Virus record (IMG/VR): IMGVR_UViG_3300005613_000001
Coordinates: 440,279-504,278 of that record
Source: a virus
Strand: one strand, 5' to 3'
Length of the DNA: 64,000 nt
A program made the position numbers and the translations under genes. Below are positions 35,244-44,597 of this stretch, one piece after another. Position 1 is the first letter of the stretch; the number at the start of each line of letters is the position of its first letter. The notes under the pieces are model-generated. The model did no database searches, was not told the origin of the DNA, and worked only from the letters and a program-made list of their open reading frames with translations.

Positions 35244-35855
35244 TTAGCTGTTGCAGCTTGAACGAATGGACAGAAGAACGGCAACATCGGCGTCAGCGGC
35301 ACCAGATTCACTGTTTGCAACCTGAATCTTGGAGACAGCCAAATCACCATTGTTGAAGATCTGCGTATCGGCAGCAGCCAACGTAAAGGTTGCTGTGGTT
35401 AGACCATTCAAGCGAACCTGAACAGAACCAGAACCATTGTTGGTAATCTGCGTGAACACAGCGGCGGAACCGTATGTGGTCACAACATCTACCTCGTTGT
35501 CCGCAAAAGTAGTACCCGCAGTGGCGGAAATCGTGGTTGCAGCGGGATATGTATTCTCGCCAGCAACGTCAGAATAAACACTACCATCATCACTTACCAC
35601 TTCAACAATTGCATCTTCAAGAGAGCACTGTGGGTAAGCAAATCTCTTCCAATAATTACAATCCGTAAATGTCTCCCCGTCAGACAACTTACGATTAATT
35701 AAATTTGGACCCATAACATAAACTTGACGTTGCTTAGAAGGATCAATCTGATCTCCAAGCCCTTGACCCGTAACGGCACCGGCTGATGCGGTGGAGGGGT
35801 CTTTGTCCAAAAGGCCCTGTTCAACGTTGTTCAACGCAACTCTAAATACGCTCAT
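35244..35855 (-). CDS. Putative abundant virion protein
   Basis: A 203-residue Ala/Thr/Val-rich beta-type protein (VITNNGSGSVQVRLNG-like segments; DTQIFNNGDLAVSKIQV) with no catalytic motif or membrane segment. GAGGAG precedes the start by 6 nt, its codon use looks more GC-rich than adjacent genes, and it has its own strong terminator. These are signs of a highly expressed late structural product such as a decoration or fibre-tip protein. A CATATATAC element lies about 50 nt upstream. No family is recognised. Confidence 0.62.
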   Translation of the reverse strand: MSVFRVALNNVEQGLLDKDPSTASAGAVTGQGLGDQIDPSKQRQVYVMGPNLINRKLSDGETFTDCNYWKRFAYPQCSLEDAIVEVVSDDGSVYSDVAGENTYPAATTISATAGTTFADNEVDVVTTYGSAAVFTQITNNGSGSVQVRLNGLTTATFTLAAADTQIFNNGDLAVSKIQVANSESGAADADVAVLLSIRSSCNS

Positions 35856-35923
35856 ACCTAACTCCTCAAATATGAATATACAGTATGACTCTCAATCTTC
35901 AAAAGTATATATGCAGCTATTAA

Positions 35924-36532
35924 CTATTTTAGATCCAAGATGTCCCCATTAAACATCTTTTCATAAAGAGAAGTGCCTAAACCAGTGGGTACTAAACTAG
36001 TCTTAATACCTTTTGAGGCGGCAAGATAAAGCGGTCCACACTCAACGCCTATTACCCAACCCGCATTTAGAACATCAGTAGTGATTTCTGGCTCAAACCC
36101 CTGTTTTGCAGCCATTTCGATGACCGCCTCTTTTTGGAAATAGGACATAGATTTGACAGGATGTAAACCTTCAGGGCATATTGCGCACTTGGCTGTGGGA
36201 TCATGATGGGGAACATCTACCCGTTCGCAAGCAATATTGGAATCATCTAATAAACCGATAATAGGATGTGTTCGCATATTAAATTTCAAGGGTTTAATTA
36301 AGGCAAAATCATTCTTTTTTTGGGTCATTTTAGAGTGACCAAACACCCTTGGATTATTAAACCAGCTTACAAGTTCATCTTTACAGCAAATAAAAATTTC
36401 AACACCATTTAATTCTCGTTCAAGAGTCGGTAGTAAACAATTTAATTGTACCACATATTCGGAAGACTCCCCTAAATACGATATACAAATCCTATCTTTT
36501 ATTTTTGCATATATAGGTAAAGGCATTCCCAT
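35924..36532 (-). CDS. Glycosyltransferase-like (GT9-type C-terminal half) protein
   Basis: A 202-residue protein. The N-terminal part (ICISYLGESSEYVVQLNCLL; VEIFICCKDELVSW) looks like a Rossmann half. The C-terminal part (GWVIGVECGPLYLAASKG, IKTSLVPTGLG) resembles the donor-binding loop of GT9-type transferases (xGxxHLAaxxGxPxvxLfG). The length is about 60% of a full GT9, so it is either a minimal relative or a degenerate copy. The start at 36532 overlaps the divergent start at 36531 and could instead be MPLPIY (36526). The function is inferred only from fold pattern. Confidence 0.5.
   Translation of the reverse strand: MGMPLPIYAKIKDRICISYLGESSEYVVQLNCLLPTLERELNGVEIFICCKDELVSWFNNPRVFGHSKMTQKKNDFALIKPLKFNMRTHPIIGLLDDSNIACERVDVPHHDPTAKCAICPEGLHPVKSMSYFQKEAVIEMAAKQGFEPEITTDVLNAGWVIGVECGPLYLAASKGIKTSLVPTGLGTSLYEKMFNGDILDLK
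36508..36517 (+). promoter_or_regulatory. Late-promoter-like motif CATATATAGG
   Basis: CATATATAGG lies 13 nt before ATG 36531, with AAAGG between. It is inside the start region of the divergent gene. Confidence 0.45.
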
Positions 36533-36734
36533 GAGTCAATCCGATAAAGAAAAAGCCGCTGCGGCGAGGGCTGGGTTGCTAAGTTTTCTGGGTCAATTTG
36601 GCGAACCTGATCCCTATAATAAGATAGTTTTGGAAGTTCTTTTTGAGGAAATGATAAAACATGAAGGTATTTCTGTATCTGGCGAAAAGGGACAAAACAG
36701 GAGTCAAAGTGCTCGCTCATCTAAGAAGCAATAA
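36531..36734 (+). CDS. Small hypothetical protein
   Basis: A 67-residue protein with Ala/Lys-rich N-terminus, a central helix (IVLEVLFEEMIKHEGI) and a Ser/Arg/Lys-rich tail (GQNRSQSARSSKKQ). AAAGG lies 8 nt before the ATG and a late-type motif just upstream. It overlaps the next gene. No family is recognised. Confidence 0.55.
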   Translation: MSQSDKEKAAAARAGLLSFLGQFGEPDPYNKIVLEVLFEEMIKHEGISVSGEKGQNRSQSARSSKKQ

Positions 36735-37026
36735 GAGATTATTTGGACGAGTGACCAATCTAAAAGACTTAAATCTCCCGCAAGCATGGGAATCTAGAGT
36801 AGAAGGAATCATTCACGAAAACAGAATGTTGTGGGAACCTTGGGTAGAAACTGCTGAGTCCTATCAAGCATTAAAGAAAGCGATGTTATCTAGGGGTTAT
36901 ACCGCTCTACCAAGCCACTCCATGCCTGTAATTAGAGGGATAAACGCCTCTGACGAGGTGCAACCTAATAATACAGATAACTTTCAACCATCCAAAACTA
37001 TGATCCGCAAAGGGAAAAGAAATTAA
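36709..37026 (+). CDS. Hypothetical protein with GTG start
   Basis: A 105-residue protein. The GTG at 36709 is chosen over ATG 36661 because AGGAG lies 5 nt before it and the overlap with the preceding gene shrinks to 26 nt. The protein is basic (RSNKRLFGRVTNLKDLNLP; WESRVEGIIHENRMLW) with a Lys-rich end, without a known motif. The last 4 nt overlap the convergent gene at 37023. Confidence 0.5.
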   Translation: MLAHLRSNKRLFGRVTNLKDLNLPQAWESRVEGIIHENRMLWEPWVETAESYQALKKAMLSRGYTALPSHSMPVIRGINASDEVQPNNTDNFQPSKTMIRKGKRN

Positions 37027-37331
37027 TCCCTTTTCTTAACAAAACAACGATGAATAGAAAATCCACCTGTAGAAACTTCAATTAAAAAAGTAGTTCCATC
37101 CACATCAGCGATGCTTCCGCCATTCTTTTTAAAATCTTCTGCTATTTCATGAAGATTACCGTCAAAAGAGATGACATTTGCCGCAATCCTTTTAGCACTG
37201 AGTTTGGATACTACCGCTAGTCCAACCAAACTAGAACTTTTTGGTTGGTTGAATCGAGCAACATTATCCTTTTGTTCTGCTACCCATTTTTTGAAGTCTT
37301 CTAGCGATAAATAATTCATTCCCATTCCCAT
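37023..37331 (-). CDS. Hypothetical protein with FKKWVAEQ N-terminal helix
   Basis: A 102-residue protein; MNYLSLEDFKKWVAEQKD forms an N-terminal helix of a type shared with other short genes here, then a Ser/Val-rich segment and a compact beta-type C-terminus (GGSIADVDGTTFLIEVS). The start may be any of three methionines within the first five residues. The stop lies next to the convergent gene. It starts 1 nt after the stop of the DUF115-like gene upstream. Unknown function. Confidence 0.5.
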   Translation of the reverse strand: MGMGMNYLSLEDFKKWVAEQKDNVARFNQPKSSSLVGLAVVSKLSAKRIAANVISFDGNLHEIAEDFKKNGGSIADVDGTTFLIEVSTGGFSIHRCFVKKRD

Positions 37332-37332
37332 T

Positions 37333-38187
37333 TTAAGCTCCTTCTATATTGAAAAACTCATATATATCCTCTTCTTGTATATACGCTGCATTCGCATATT
37401 TAGGGCCACAAGAATGGTCTTTAATTTCTACATCTATCATTTCTTGATTCCTCAACCAATATAAATTTCCATCAATAATATCATGTGCTGTATGATGTTG
37501 TGGATACATATAGAGTTCATTTTCTAATTTTTCAGCCCCCGGTCTATTATCTTCAAAAGAATCATCACAGCACATAAGAAGAAGTTTGGTTACGCCGAAA
37601 TGAAAAGCTAAACCAATTGCGGCACAAATGGGATTTCTATAATCATCTATTCTATATGCACATCCCGCCCCTGTTCCTTTATAATCCCTTTGAGGGACAG
37701 GGACATACCTATAAAGATGACCCCTATACTTTTCAATAAATTTATGATATGTTCGGGTAGATGTAATGCATTTGGGGAAATATGAATGTTTCGTTGGGAG
37801 ATAAGATAAACATTCCTGATAGGGGTTATTTACAACATAATAATTAATTGCCCCTTTGTGACTTAAATCCCATTTTCGTAAAGCTGAATTAACAGCTAAC
37901 ACAGCGATTTGCCCTTTAGGTAACTTGCCAATTATTTTTTGCTTTTCTTCGAAATTATACCCATCGGAAATGATAATAACATTAGGGTGCTCAATTTTGA
38001 GATCATCTATTTGTAATGATTTGTGGGAATTATTGGCTGTCTCATTATTTAAGAACACACTAAAATCTTTTTTTTGAATTAGCGTGTTTATATCTTGACA
38101 ATTAGAAGTTTTTGCAAAATTGCGAACCCATATCCCTGATGTGGTTTGCAAATATTCATTGCCATTTCTGTGATTTTTTATTCTCAT
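37333..38187 (-). CDS. DUF115/Maf-like or GT42-like putative transferase
   Basis: A 284-residue protein. HPNVIIISDGYNFEEKQKII, then IAVLAVNSALRKW and YYVVNNPYQECLSYLP, then AIGLAFHFGVTKLLLMCCDD and YPQHHTAHDIIDGNLYWL match the pattern of DUF115-type proteins (MptE-like, motility accessory factor) and of related sialyltransferase-like families, in which the G-V-x-K-x-x-L/M-x-x-x-D segment binds the nucleotide. The likely activity is transfer of a nonulosonic acid or other sugar to protein; the substrate is not known. It lies directly downstream of the IPSxI fibre-like gene (2 nt gap), which makes that protein a candidate acceptor. Confidence 0.55.
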   Translation of the reverse strand: MRIKNHRNGNEYLQTTSGIWVRNFAKTSNCQDINTLIQKKDFSVFLNNETANNSHKSLQIDDLKIEHPNVIIISDGYNFEEKQKIIGKLPKGQIAVLAVNSALRKWDLSHKGAINYYVVNNPYQECLSYLPTKHSYFPKCITSTRTYHKFIEKYRGHLYRYVPVPQRDYKGTGAGCAYRIDDYRNPICAAIGLAFHFGVTKLLLMCCDDSFEDNRPGAEKLENELYMYPQHHTAHDIIDGNLYWLRNQEMIDVEIKDHSCGPKYANAAYIQEEDIYEFFNIEGA

Positions 38188-38189
38188 AA

Positions 38190-41100
38190 CTAAACTCTAG
38201 GGCAAGGAACAATTGCAACACATTGCAATTCTTCTTCGCTAGCCCCAGTGAGCTTCTGTATGTCTAAATCAATCTTGACATTGACATCTATTGGCTTGCC
38301 CTTGTAAACCATTTCTACTTCCATATCTTCTGGAGCTTTGAGGTAAATTTCCTCGGGTATATTATGAATTAGAGTAATAGTCTCAGGGATTCCTGTTACT
38401 TTAATGCTGTTTGGAATGCCAGAAGCATCTAGCTGAATCGATTTGGGAAAATCTTCAGGCACTAAAAGATCAATAGATTCAGGTATCGCAGGAGCAATTA
38501 ATTCAATAGATTTAGGAACATCTGTAGCTGTTAACTCAATGGAAGTTGGAATTTCAAAATCAGAAACAATTTTAATTTGTTCTGGGATTTTGGGGCCATC
38601 AAATGTAATTTTTTCTGGAATATTCCCTTCTAACTTAATAGATTCTGGCAAATCATGCTTTAATTTAATAGCCCTTGGCATCTTGGGGGCAACAACTTGA
38701 ATAGTAGAAGGAATGCCAAGATCACCAACTTCAACAGTCAAAGGGTCATCTTCTTTGAACATATCTTCATCAAAGAATCGTGATGATTGCCTGTTCTTTT
38801 TATTCTGCGAAAATGCCTGTGAGGTTGCACTAACAGAGCTAGGACACGAAACCGTCACAACACAACTAATAGTGGGTGGATCACTCCATGTAACCGTTAG
38901 GTCGGGTGCCTCCATTGTAATCTGAGTTGGTATTTCACAATCACATACAATTGCAATTTCTGATGGAATATCACAATCACATGTAACATTAATTTCGGAA
39001 GGTATATCACAATCACATACAATTGTAATTTCTGACGGTAGATCGCCAGAGACATCAGCCCCTAAAACAACTTCAATTTGTGAGGGAAGGGATTGGCTCA
39101 AATCATCAGCCGCTCTAATTTCAATTGTCGAAGGTATTGAACCAGCGCTCTCTCCGGCTTCAATAAGAATAACCGATGTGAAATTCTCCGGCATTGCCCC
39201 AAATCCAACCTCAGATGGAATTGGTGTTTCCATTGGAGCAAATCCAACTTGGGATGGAATTGGTGTGTCCATCGAGCCGAAATCAACTCGGGATGGAATT
39301 GGTGTTTCCATTGGAGTAAATCCAACTTGTGATGGAATTGGTGTGTCCATCGAGCCGAAATTAACTTGGGATGGAATTGATTCCATTGAACCAAATTCCA
39401 CTACTGAAGGCACAGCATTCCCCGTAAATTCCACTACCGAAGGTACAGCATTCCCCGTAAATTCCACTACCGATGGCACCTCATTCCCTGTAAGTGTAAT
39501 CTCAGATGGAACTGTCCCTGTAAGTGTAATCTCAGAAGGCAGAGAACTCTCCCCGAATTCAACTACCGATGGCAAAGGACTGTCCGCAAAATCAATTATT
39601 GATGGTACATCATTCCCTGTAAGTGTAATCTCAGAAGGAACACTCAAACCCGTAAGTGTAATCTCAGATGGTATATCATCATTCACCTGAATCATTGATG
39701 GCACACTATCTGTAACTGTAATCTCAGACGGCACTTCCAAACCCGTAAGCGTAATCTCAGATGGTATGTCATCCATCACCTGAAGCACTGATGGAATATC
39801 ATGATTTACTTCAATTATTGATGGAATATGATCCGTAGGTCCAAAATTAATTACCGATGGAATATCATGTTCTACTGTAATTATTGATGGAATATGATCT
39901 GTGGGTCCAAATTGAATTAATGATGGAATATCATGTTCTACTGTAATTATTGACGGAATATGATCCGTAGGACCAAATTGAATTATTGATGGCAAGTCAT
40001 GTACTACTTCAATTACCGATGGGAAAGGAAGAGGTACAGGTCCAAAATTAATTACCGATGGAATATCATGATCTACTACAATTACCGATGGAATATGATC
40101 TGTGGGTCCAAATTCAATTATTGATGGTAAATCATGCACTACTGAAATAATTGATGGAATATCATTGGGAAAATATCCAAATTCAATTAACGACGGAATA
40201 TTAACAGGACTAAATGTAATATTCGATGGAATATCAACGGGACCAAATGTAATCACAGATGGAATATCAACAGGGCTAAATGTAATCACAGACGGAATTT
40301 CAACTTCTCCGAATAAAATAATAGACGGGAAATTAACCGCGTCTCCAACAACTGAAATTACCGAGGGTATATTGACGGGTCCAAATAAAATAATTGATGG
40401 AATGTCAAGAGGCCCAAAATTGATTATTGATGGGATTTCAAGAGGCCCAAATTCAATTAATGTTGGGATGAAAATGTCACCAAATGGACTAAAACTTAGA
40501 AGAAAACTTGGGATATCAAAATCTAAACTTATACAAGGAAATAAAATAGGCGGCACAATAACTTCAGGCGGCAAGAAGTCGCAGTCAGGAATATCACAAT
40601 TGGGATAATCAGGAACTTCAGGAACCGGAATTTCCAATATTGGATTTACATACCCCGGAGCAGGCAAATTAGATTGGTGTCGTATAGTAGGTGTTTGCAC
40701 AACTTGGCAACGAGGGTCTGTTACAATTACCACTGGGTCAATAGTAGAATTAGGCGCATATCTGTGAGTGCCCTGTGTCTCAGTAGTGGTAAATGTTCCA
40801 TCACCAAAATCTAATTTATATTGAGTGTATAGCCCTTCAATGTCTATATTGTATTCTAAATCAACACCAACACACTCATTGCTTGTCTCAGCAACCTTTG
40901 TTTCAAAGCTGCCCACTGTCACACAGAAATCATCTAAACACAAAGGGGTTTCATCAAGACACCGAATACGGAAATCTAAAGTTTCTGTATCAACGTCATA
41001 GTTGTAACCTATAAACTCTTCAAGATCTATTACAGCATCAGCTAACTGGTTGTGGTGTTCGGCAACTACCATACCGCGAACTATTGTGCCTGTTCGGGGG

Positions 41101-41429
41101 CAAATAGCAGTGCCAGCTATAGTTGAATTATATTGTGTTTCTTCACCACCTAGATTTCTTAAAGCCTTTTTGAGAACATTAATTTTACCATTAGCATCAT
41201 ATCCAACATCTGCATAATAAAATAATTCTCCTCCTATAGTTGCAAAACCGTTGGTAGGCCAGATTTCCGTTTCATTTATCCCAACTGGCACAATATAGAC
41301 TTCTTCCGACCACGGCTGATTATCAGTCGCCAACACACTCTCTACAGTGTTATTGACTAGATAAAGCGTGTGATTGCTGTTAATCCCCAGGGGATATACA
41401 GGAGTTGGGGGGAAGTTTTGTTGTGCCAT
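38190..41429 (-). CDS. Large repeat protein with IPSxI repeats and a PKD-like domain
   Basis: A 1079-residue protein. Residues 1-190 form a module also found in the two genes upstream (VVAEHHNQLADAVIDLEEFIG near residue 125). Residues about 190-260 contain a PKD-like domain (YKLDFGDGTFTTTETQGTHRY). From about residue 305 to 833, and again 906 to 1026, the chain is a succession of short units [IVLF]-P-S-x-[IV]-x-[FVLI], about 58 by my count, spaced mostly 9-13 residues apart; in the last block PS becomes PE or PK. Such regular spacing suggests a beta-solenoid or fibrous stack. A Cys-rich stretch (VCDCDIPSEINVTCDCD) lies near 800. It belongs to the virion fibre or baseplate periphery by context. 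Confidence 0.7.
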   Translation of the reverse strand: MAQQNFPPTPVYPLGINSNHTLYLVNNTVESVLATDNQPWSEEVYIVPVGINETEIWPTNGFATIGGELFYYADVGYDANGKINVLKKALRNLGGEETQYNSTIAGTAICPRTGTIVRGMVVAEHHNQLADAVIDLEEFIGYNYDVDTETLDFRIRCLDETPLCLDDFCVTVGSFETKVAETSNECVGVDLEYNIDIEGLYTQYKLDFGDGTFTTTETQGTHRYAPNSTIDPVVIVTDPRCQVVQTPTIRHQSNLPAPGYVNPILEIPVPEVPDYPNCDIPDCDFLPPEVIVPPILFPCISLDFDIPSFLLSFSPFGDIFIPTLIEFGPLEIPSIINFGPLDIPSIILFGPVNIPSVISVVGDAVNFPSIILFGEVEIPSVITFSPVDIPSVITFGPVDIPSNITFSPVNIPSLIEFGYFPNDIPSIISVVHDLPSIIEFGPTDHIPSVIVVDHDIPSVINFGPVPLPFPSVIEVVHDLPSIIQFGPTDHIPSIITVEHDIPSLIQFGPTDHIPSIITVEHDIPSVINFGPTDHIPSIIEVNHDIPSVLQVMDDIPSEITLTGLEVPSEITVTDSVPSMIQVNDDIPSEITLTGLSVPSEITLTGNDVPSIIDFADSPLPSVVEFGESSLPSEITLTGTVPSEITLTGNEVPSVVEFTGNAVPSVVEFTGNAVPSVVEFGSMESIPSQVNFGSMDTPIPSQVGFTPMETPIPSRVDFGSMDTPIPSQVGFAPMETPIPSEVGFGAMPENFTSVILIEAGESAGSIPSTIEIRAADDLSQSLPSQIEVVLGADVSGDLPSEITIVCDCDIPSEINVTCDCDIPSEIAIVCDCEIPTQITMEAPDLTVTWSDPPTISCVVTVSCPSSVSATSQAFSQNKKNRQSSRFFDEDMFKEDDPLTVEVGDLGIPSTIQVVAPKMPRAIKLKHDLPESIKLEGNIPEKITFDGPKIPEQIKIVSDFEIPTSIELTATDVPKSIELIAPAIPESIDLLVPEDFPKSIQLDASGIPNSIKVTGIPETITLIHNIPEEIYLKAPEDMEVEMVYKGKPIDVNVKIDLDIQKLTGASEEELQCVAIVPCPRV

Positions 41430-41461
41430 ACCTAATTATTTACATTCTATTTTATAGATTT

Positions 41462-42157
41462 TTACCGGATGTTGCTATTTTTCCTACGCTGATTAACTTC
41501 TGTGAGACCTTGTGAATTACACCAACCGTTTGTTTGGCTATGACAATTAGGACATAAAAATTGCAAATTAACAGGTCTATCGTCTAAAACATTTCCATTC
41601 TTGTGATCTACTTGCAATCTCAATTCTTCTCCACACCATGAATCTCCAATTCCGCACTTCTCACAAATATATTTTCTTCCACTTTCAATCAAAGCTCGCC
41701 GCAGGACATAAGATAGATGTCTTCTACCCTCTTTTCTTTTTACAAGTATTTCATTAGCACTTTTCCTTTTATTTCCACCTTTATGTCTTTTGCCCGAGTT
41801 TGCCTTTCTTCCCAAAAAATGGCTTGTATCTATTTGATATTCTTTAATTCTTGTTTTTAAATAATTGTGAATTCCACCGTGCCACTTTACGCCCAAATGA
41901 TTACAAAGTTCTGCATACGATACACTTTTGGCTACTGCATCTTGCAATACTTCTTTAGTATATTTGCGTGGATGATTTCGCCCGACAAAGTGTGATGTGT
42001 TTATTCCAAACAATTTAGCTTTCTTTTGCACGTTGCAAATGTTTCCTCCATGTACAGGCAGTCCCAAACCCCTCACTACGCCACTCCAAGTTATATTTTC
42101 GGAAATCAAATATTGTAATTTTTCTTTGTCCATATGTTTATATATTAAATCATCCAC
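41462..42157 (-). CDS. HNH homing endonuclease
   Basis: A 231-residue protein. The N-terminal half has two copies of a DNA-binding repeat, residues about 14-60 and 70-116 (the first ending INTSHFVGR, the second IDTSHFLGR, both with HGGI/N). The C-terminal HNH domain has CEKCG, LQVDHKNGNVLDDRPVNLQF and CPNCHSQ, giving the catalytic His and four zinc cysteines. This is the layout of free-standing phage homing endonucleases. It is inserted between two late fibre genes, 31 nt after the one and 21 nt before the other, with no other disruption. It likely spreads itself; no intron is apparent. Confidence 0.87.
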   Translation of the reverse strand: MDDLIYKHMDKEKLQYLISENITWSGVVRGLGLPVHGGNICNVQKKAKLFGINTSHFVGRNHPRKYTKEVLQDAVAKSVSYAELCNHLGVKWHGGIHNYLKTRIKEYQIDTSHFLGRKANSGKRHKGGNKRKSANEILVKRKEGRRHLSYVLRRALIESGRKYICEKCGIGDSWCGEELRLQVDHKNGNVLDDRPVNLQFLCPNCHSQTNGWCNSQGLTEVNQRRKNSNIR

Positions 42158-42178
42158 TTTTTTTCATCATCCACTGGT

Positions 42179-44590
42179 CTAATATATTGCCATCATCCAT
42201 TGATCGCCAGAAGGTCTTGCTCCTAGAGATGAAAATGTAAGGTCCGCCTCATTAAATTTAATAAAGGCATTAGGACTATAATCAAAGCTCATATAAGCCC
42301 TTCTGTCATCATCCGACACAGCAAGAAGTGGCTGGTCTAAATTACTAAATCCTGCCACGGTTTTATCTTGAAGTGATCCAAAAGCAACAGAATTTGTTCC
42401 TGCACCACCTGTTTCCCATACGCCGCTTGTATCGTTGTAAGCGGAAATATTAGCTGAGTTATTTAAAAAGTACATGCCACTTGTTAAACCAACCAATTGA
42501 CCTTCTAGTTTTGTAGTGCCAGCTATATCCACTAGTTTTTTAAGATCCCTAAGGGGATTTGATAAAATGCCTTCCGTTCGGTAGAAGCTTTTGATTCTAA
42601 AAAATGCTCCAACACCATCATTTCTTGCAAAATATCCAACATTATTTTTTGTTGCAGCCCGATAAACACTGAAATGTCCTTCTTCTGGCACACCTGTTGT
42701 GGGGTCATAGTTTGCTATATTTTGCTGAAGTTCGTCCGCCCCATTTAAATAATTAGCAAATTGAAAGTCAACTGAAGTGCTAGACAAGTCTGTTACATCT
42801 ACGGCGAGTTTTGCTGCATTTGTAGGAGATGTATCAGGCGGTATTACAGCATCGGTTGTATTTCCTAGAATGAAGTAAGCATTAGAATAGATGTTCATAC
42901 CTACCCAATTCCACGGTCTTGAAACTGTAGGAACACCGGGAGTGATATAAACGTCATCAAACCCATTAAACTCTCTAATTTTAATTTTCTCTGTGGCAGG
43001 AGACGCTGCGGAATCTCGTCCACCAGCCCAAAACAGCAACGATGTGCCATGAGCAACAGCCCCAGATGTAGTTGTAGATCGTTGAGAGAAGAATGTATTT
43101 CTTTTAAATTCTCTTAACAACTGTTCTGCATTATCATGGTCTTTAAGAAAATCTGTGTTTCTGCTGATAGTCAAAGGCGTTGATCGCGTTTTAAAGGTTT
43201 CGCTAATCAACCCAAATTCGCGTACTGAAGCTTGTCCGTTTGAATATATCCACAACCATACATTTTCTCGCTCTACTACATCAAATGCATCTTCATAAGT
43301 TGTAATTCTATAAGCACCATATTCTGTATCGACTCTTAAAATTAAATCATATAATCCACCAACACTATAAGAAGCCCTGGTAGAGCGGGCGTTTCCATGC
43401 GTTAAGTCATCACTAAGCTCCCAGTTGTAATCTACAATTGGATCAATAGCGCTACCTTGAGCATCCAATAACTCCCCGGCATATGAAACACTTGGAGTAT
43501 TGGGATTTTCCCCTTCCGCTATCACTAAATCTATAAAAGTATCTACAGGTGTTTTGATAAAGGGTGTTGTTACAAAAGGCCCGCCCAATGGACTACCCTG
43601 TGTAACATCTTGTCCGCTTCTCTGGTCAATTTCAATAATAGCTTCATCTGGGGCGGGGATTCTCGCTTGGATATAATCGTAAAATGTAACTGTGTCCGTC
43701 CCATATCTATTTCTCACCGTGAAACTAACATCATATTTGCCCGGAGAAGTATATGTTTTAGTAATATTGCCACCATCAATGTCTAGCACCTTTACTCCTA
43801 CCTGCTCCACAGGAACTACACTAGCTACTGAAATGGTTGAAGGGCAACCTGATATATCAAGATAATTACAATGTTCCACTAAAGCACAAGATATAGATGA
43901 TATTGTTGAGATTGTTGAAATACAAGAAATATTAGAAATACACGATATCATTGAACAATCATAATCACCAAAATCCCATTCAAAAACCGTGGGAGATACA
44001 AGGCAGTATTTTTCATTTGTGCCATACCAATTGCCCCCCATATTAAAACTTTTCTCTGTAAATGTAACCTTGAAAGGAACTAAACCAACTTGCTTATCCA
44101 CCGAAAACCAAGCTCTCGGTTGTAAGACCAATCGGTGTAGGAAGTTGATGCGCCCCTCCATTGTGTCGCCATAAGGAGCTAAATCAATAGTTCCCTTGAT
44201 TCCAACAAAGGTTTCAATAGCAATAATGGCATCTTTTAAAGCATTGTGATATTCCGCCATTACGTTTTGAGTGACATTAGTGACCCTTTTCGGCTTGGCA
44301 ACATCTGTATGTGTTGATAGTAAAGACAAACCACTGAAAGTAAATGAATTATCACTCTCCTGTGATTTTGCACTATAATTGAAAGATATAGCACGATCAT
44401 CTACATCACTACATTGCTCCGTAAGAGTGATATATCCTGTAGAGGGGAAATTGTTATAAATATCAACATCGCCCTCAACACTAATACTTGTGTCCCCAGG
44501 AGTATAATCATCTGTTAATCGCAACCTTAAAGCATCATGGGCAATTAATAAATTTTGTTCTGTATCAAGTGACTCTGGATAATTACTCAT
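42179..44590 (-). CDS. PKD-domain virion protein with C-terminal propeller-like domain
   Basis: An 803-residue protein. Residues 1-150 share the module of the neighbours (NVMAEYHNALKDAIIAIETF around residue 110). A PKD-type domain follows (VFEWDFGDYD, then VKVLDIDGG, KYDVSFTVRNRYG), interrupted by a low-complexity loop of Ile-Ser-Cys repeats (CISNISCISTISTISSISC near residue 225). A second PKD-like unit lies at about 365-440. The C-terminal 400 residues read as a beta-propeller or similar (LLFWAGGRDSAASPATEKI; KLEGQLVGLTSGMYFL; KTVAGFSNLDQPLLAVSDDD). The context suggests a baseplate-attached fibre or receptor-binding protein. Confidence 0.65.
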   Translation of the reverse strand: MSNYPESLDTEQNLLIAHDALRLRLTDDYTPGDTSISVEGDVDIYNNFPSTGYITLTEQCSDVDDRAISFNYSAKSQESDNSFTFSGLSLLSTHTDVAKPKRVTNVTQNVMAEYHNALKDAIIAIETFVGIKGTIDLAPYGDTMEGRINFLHRLVLQPRAWFSVDKQVGLVPFKVTFTEKSFNMGGNWYGTNEKYCLVSPTVFEWDFGDYDCSMISCISNISCISTISTISSISCALVEHCNYLDISGCPSTISVASVVPVEQVGVKVLDIDGGNITKTYTSPGKYDVSFTVRNRYGTDTVTFYDYIQARIPAPDEAIIEIDQRSGQDVTQGSPLGGPFVTTPFIKTPVDTFIDLVIAEGENPNTPSVSYAGELLDAQGSAIDPIVDYNWELSDDLTHGNARSTRASYSVGGLYDLILRVDTEYGAYRITTYEDAFDVVERENVWLWIYSNGQASVREFGLISETFKTRSTPLTISRNTDFLKDHDNAEQLLREFKRNTFFSQRSTTTSGAVAHGTSLLFWAGGRDSAASPATEKIKIREFNGFDDVYITPGVPTVSRPWNWVGMNIYSNAYFILGNTTDAVIPPDTSPTNAAKLAVDVTDLSSTSVDFQFANYLNGADELQQNIANYDPTTGVPEEGHFSVYRAATKNNVGYFARNDGVGAFFRIKSFYRTEGILSNPLRDLKKLVDIAGTTKLEGQLVGLTSGMYFLNNSANISAYNDTSGVWETGGAGTNSVAFGSLQDKTVAGFSNLDQPLLAVSDDDRRAYMSFDYSPNAFIKFNEADLTFSSLGARPSGDQWMMAIY

Positions 44591-44597
44591 TTCACTC

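Noticed and set aside
39178-40608. Plus-strand frames with repeated DGI/ISTGPN
   Set aside because: Antisense of the IPSxI repeat coding region; periodicity keeps them open.
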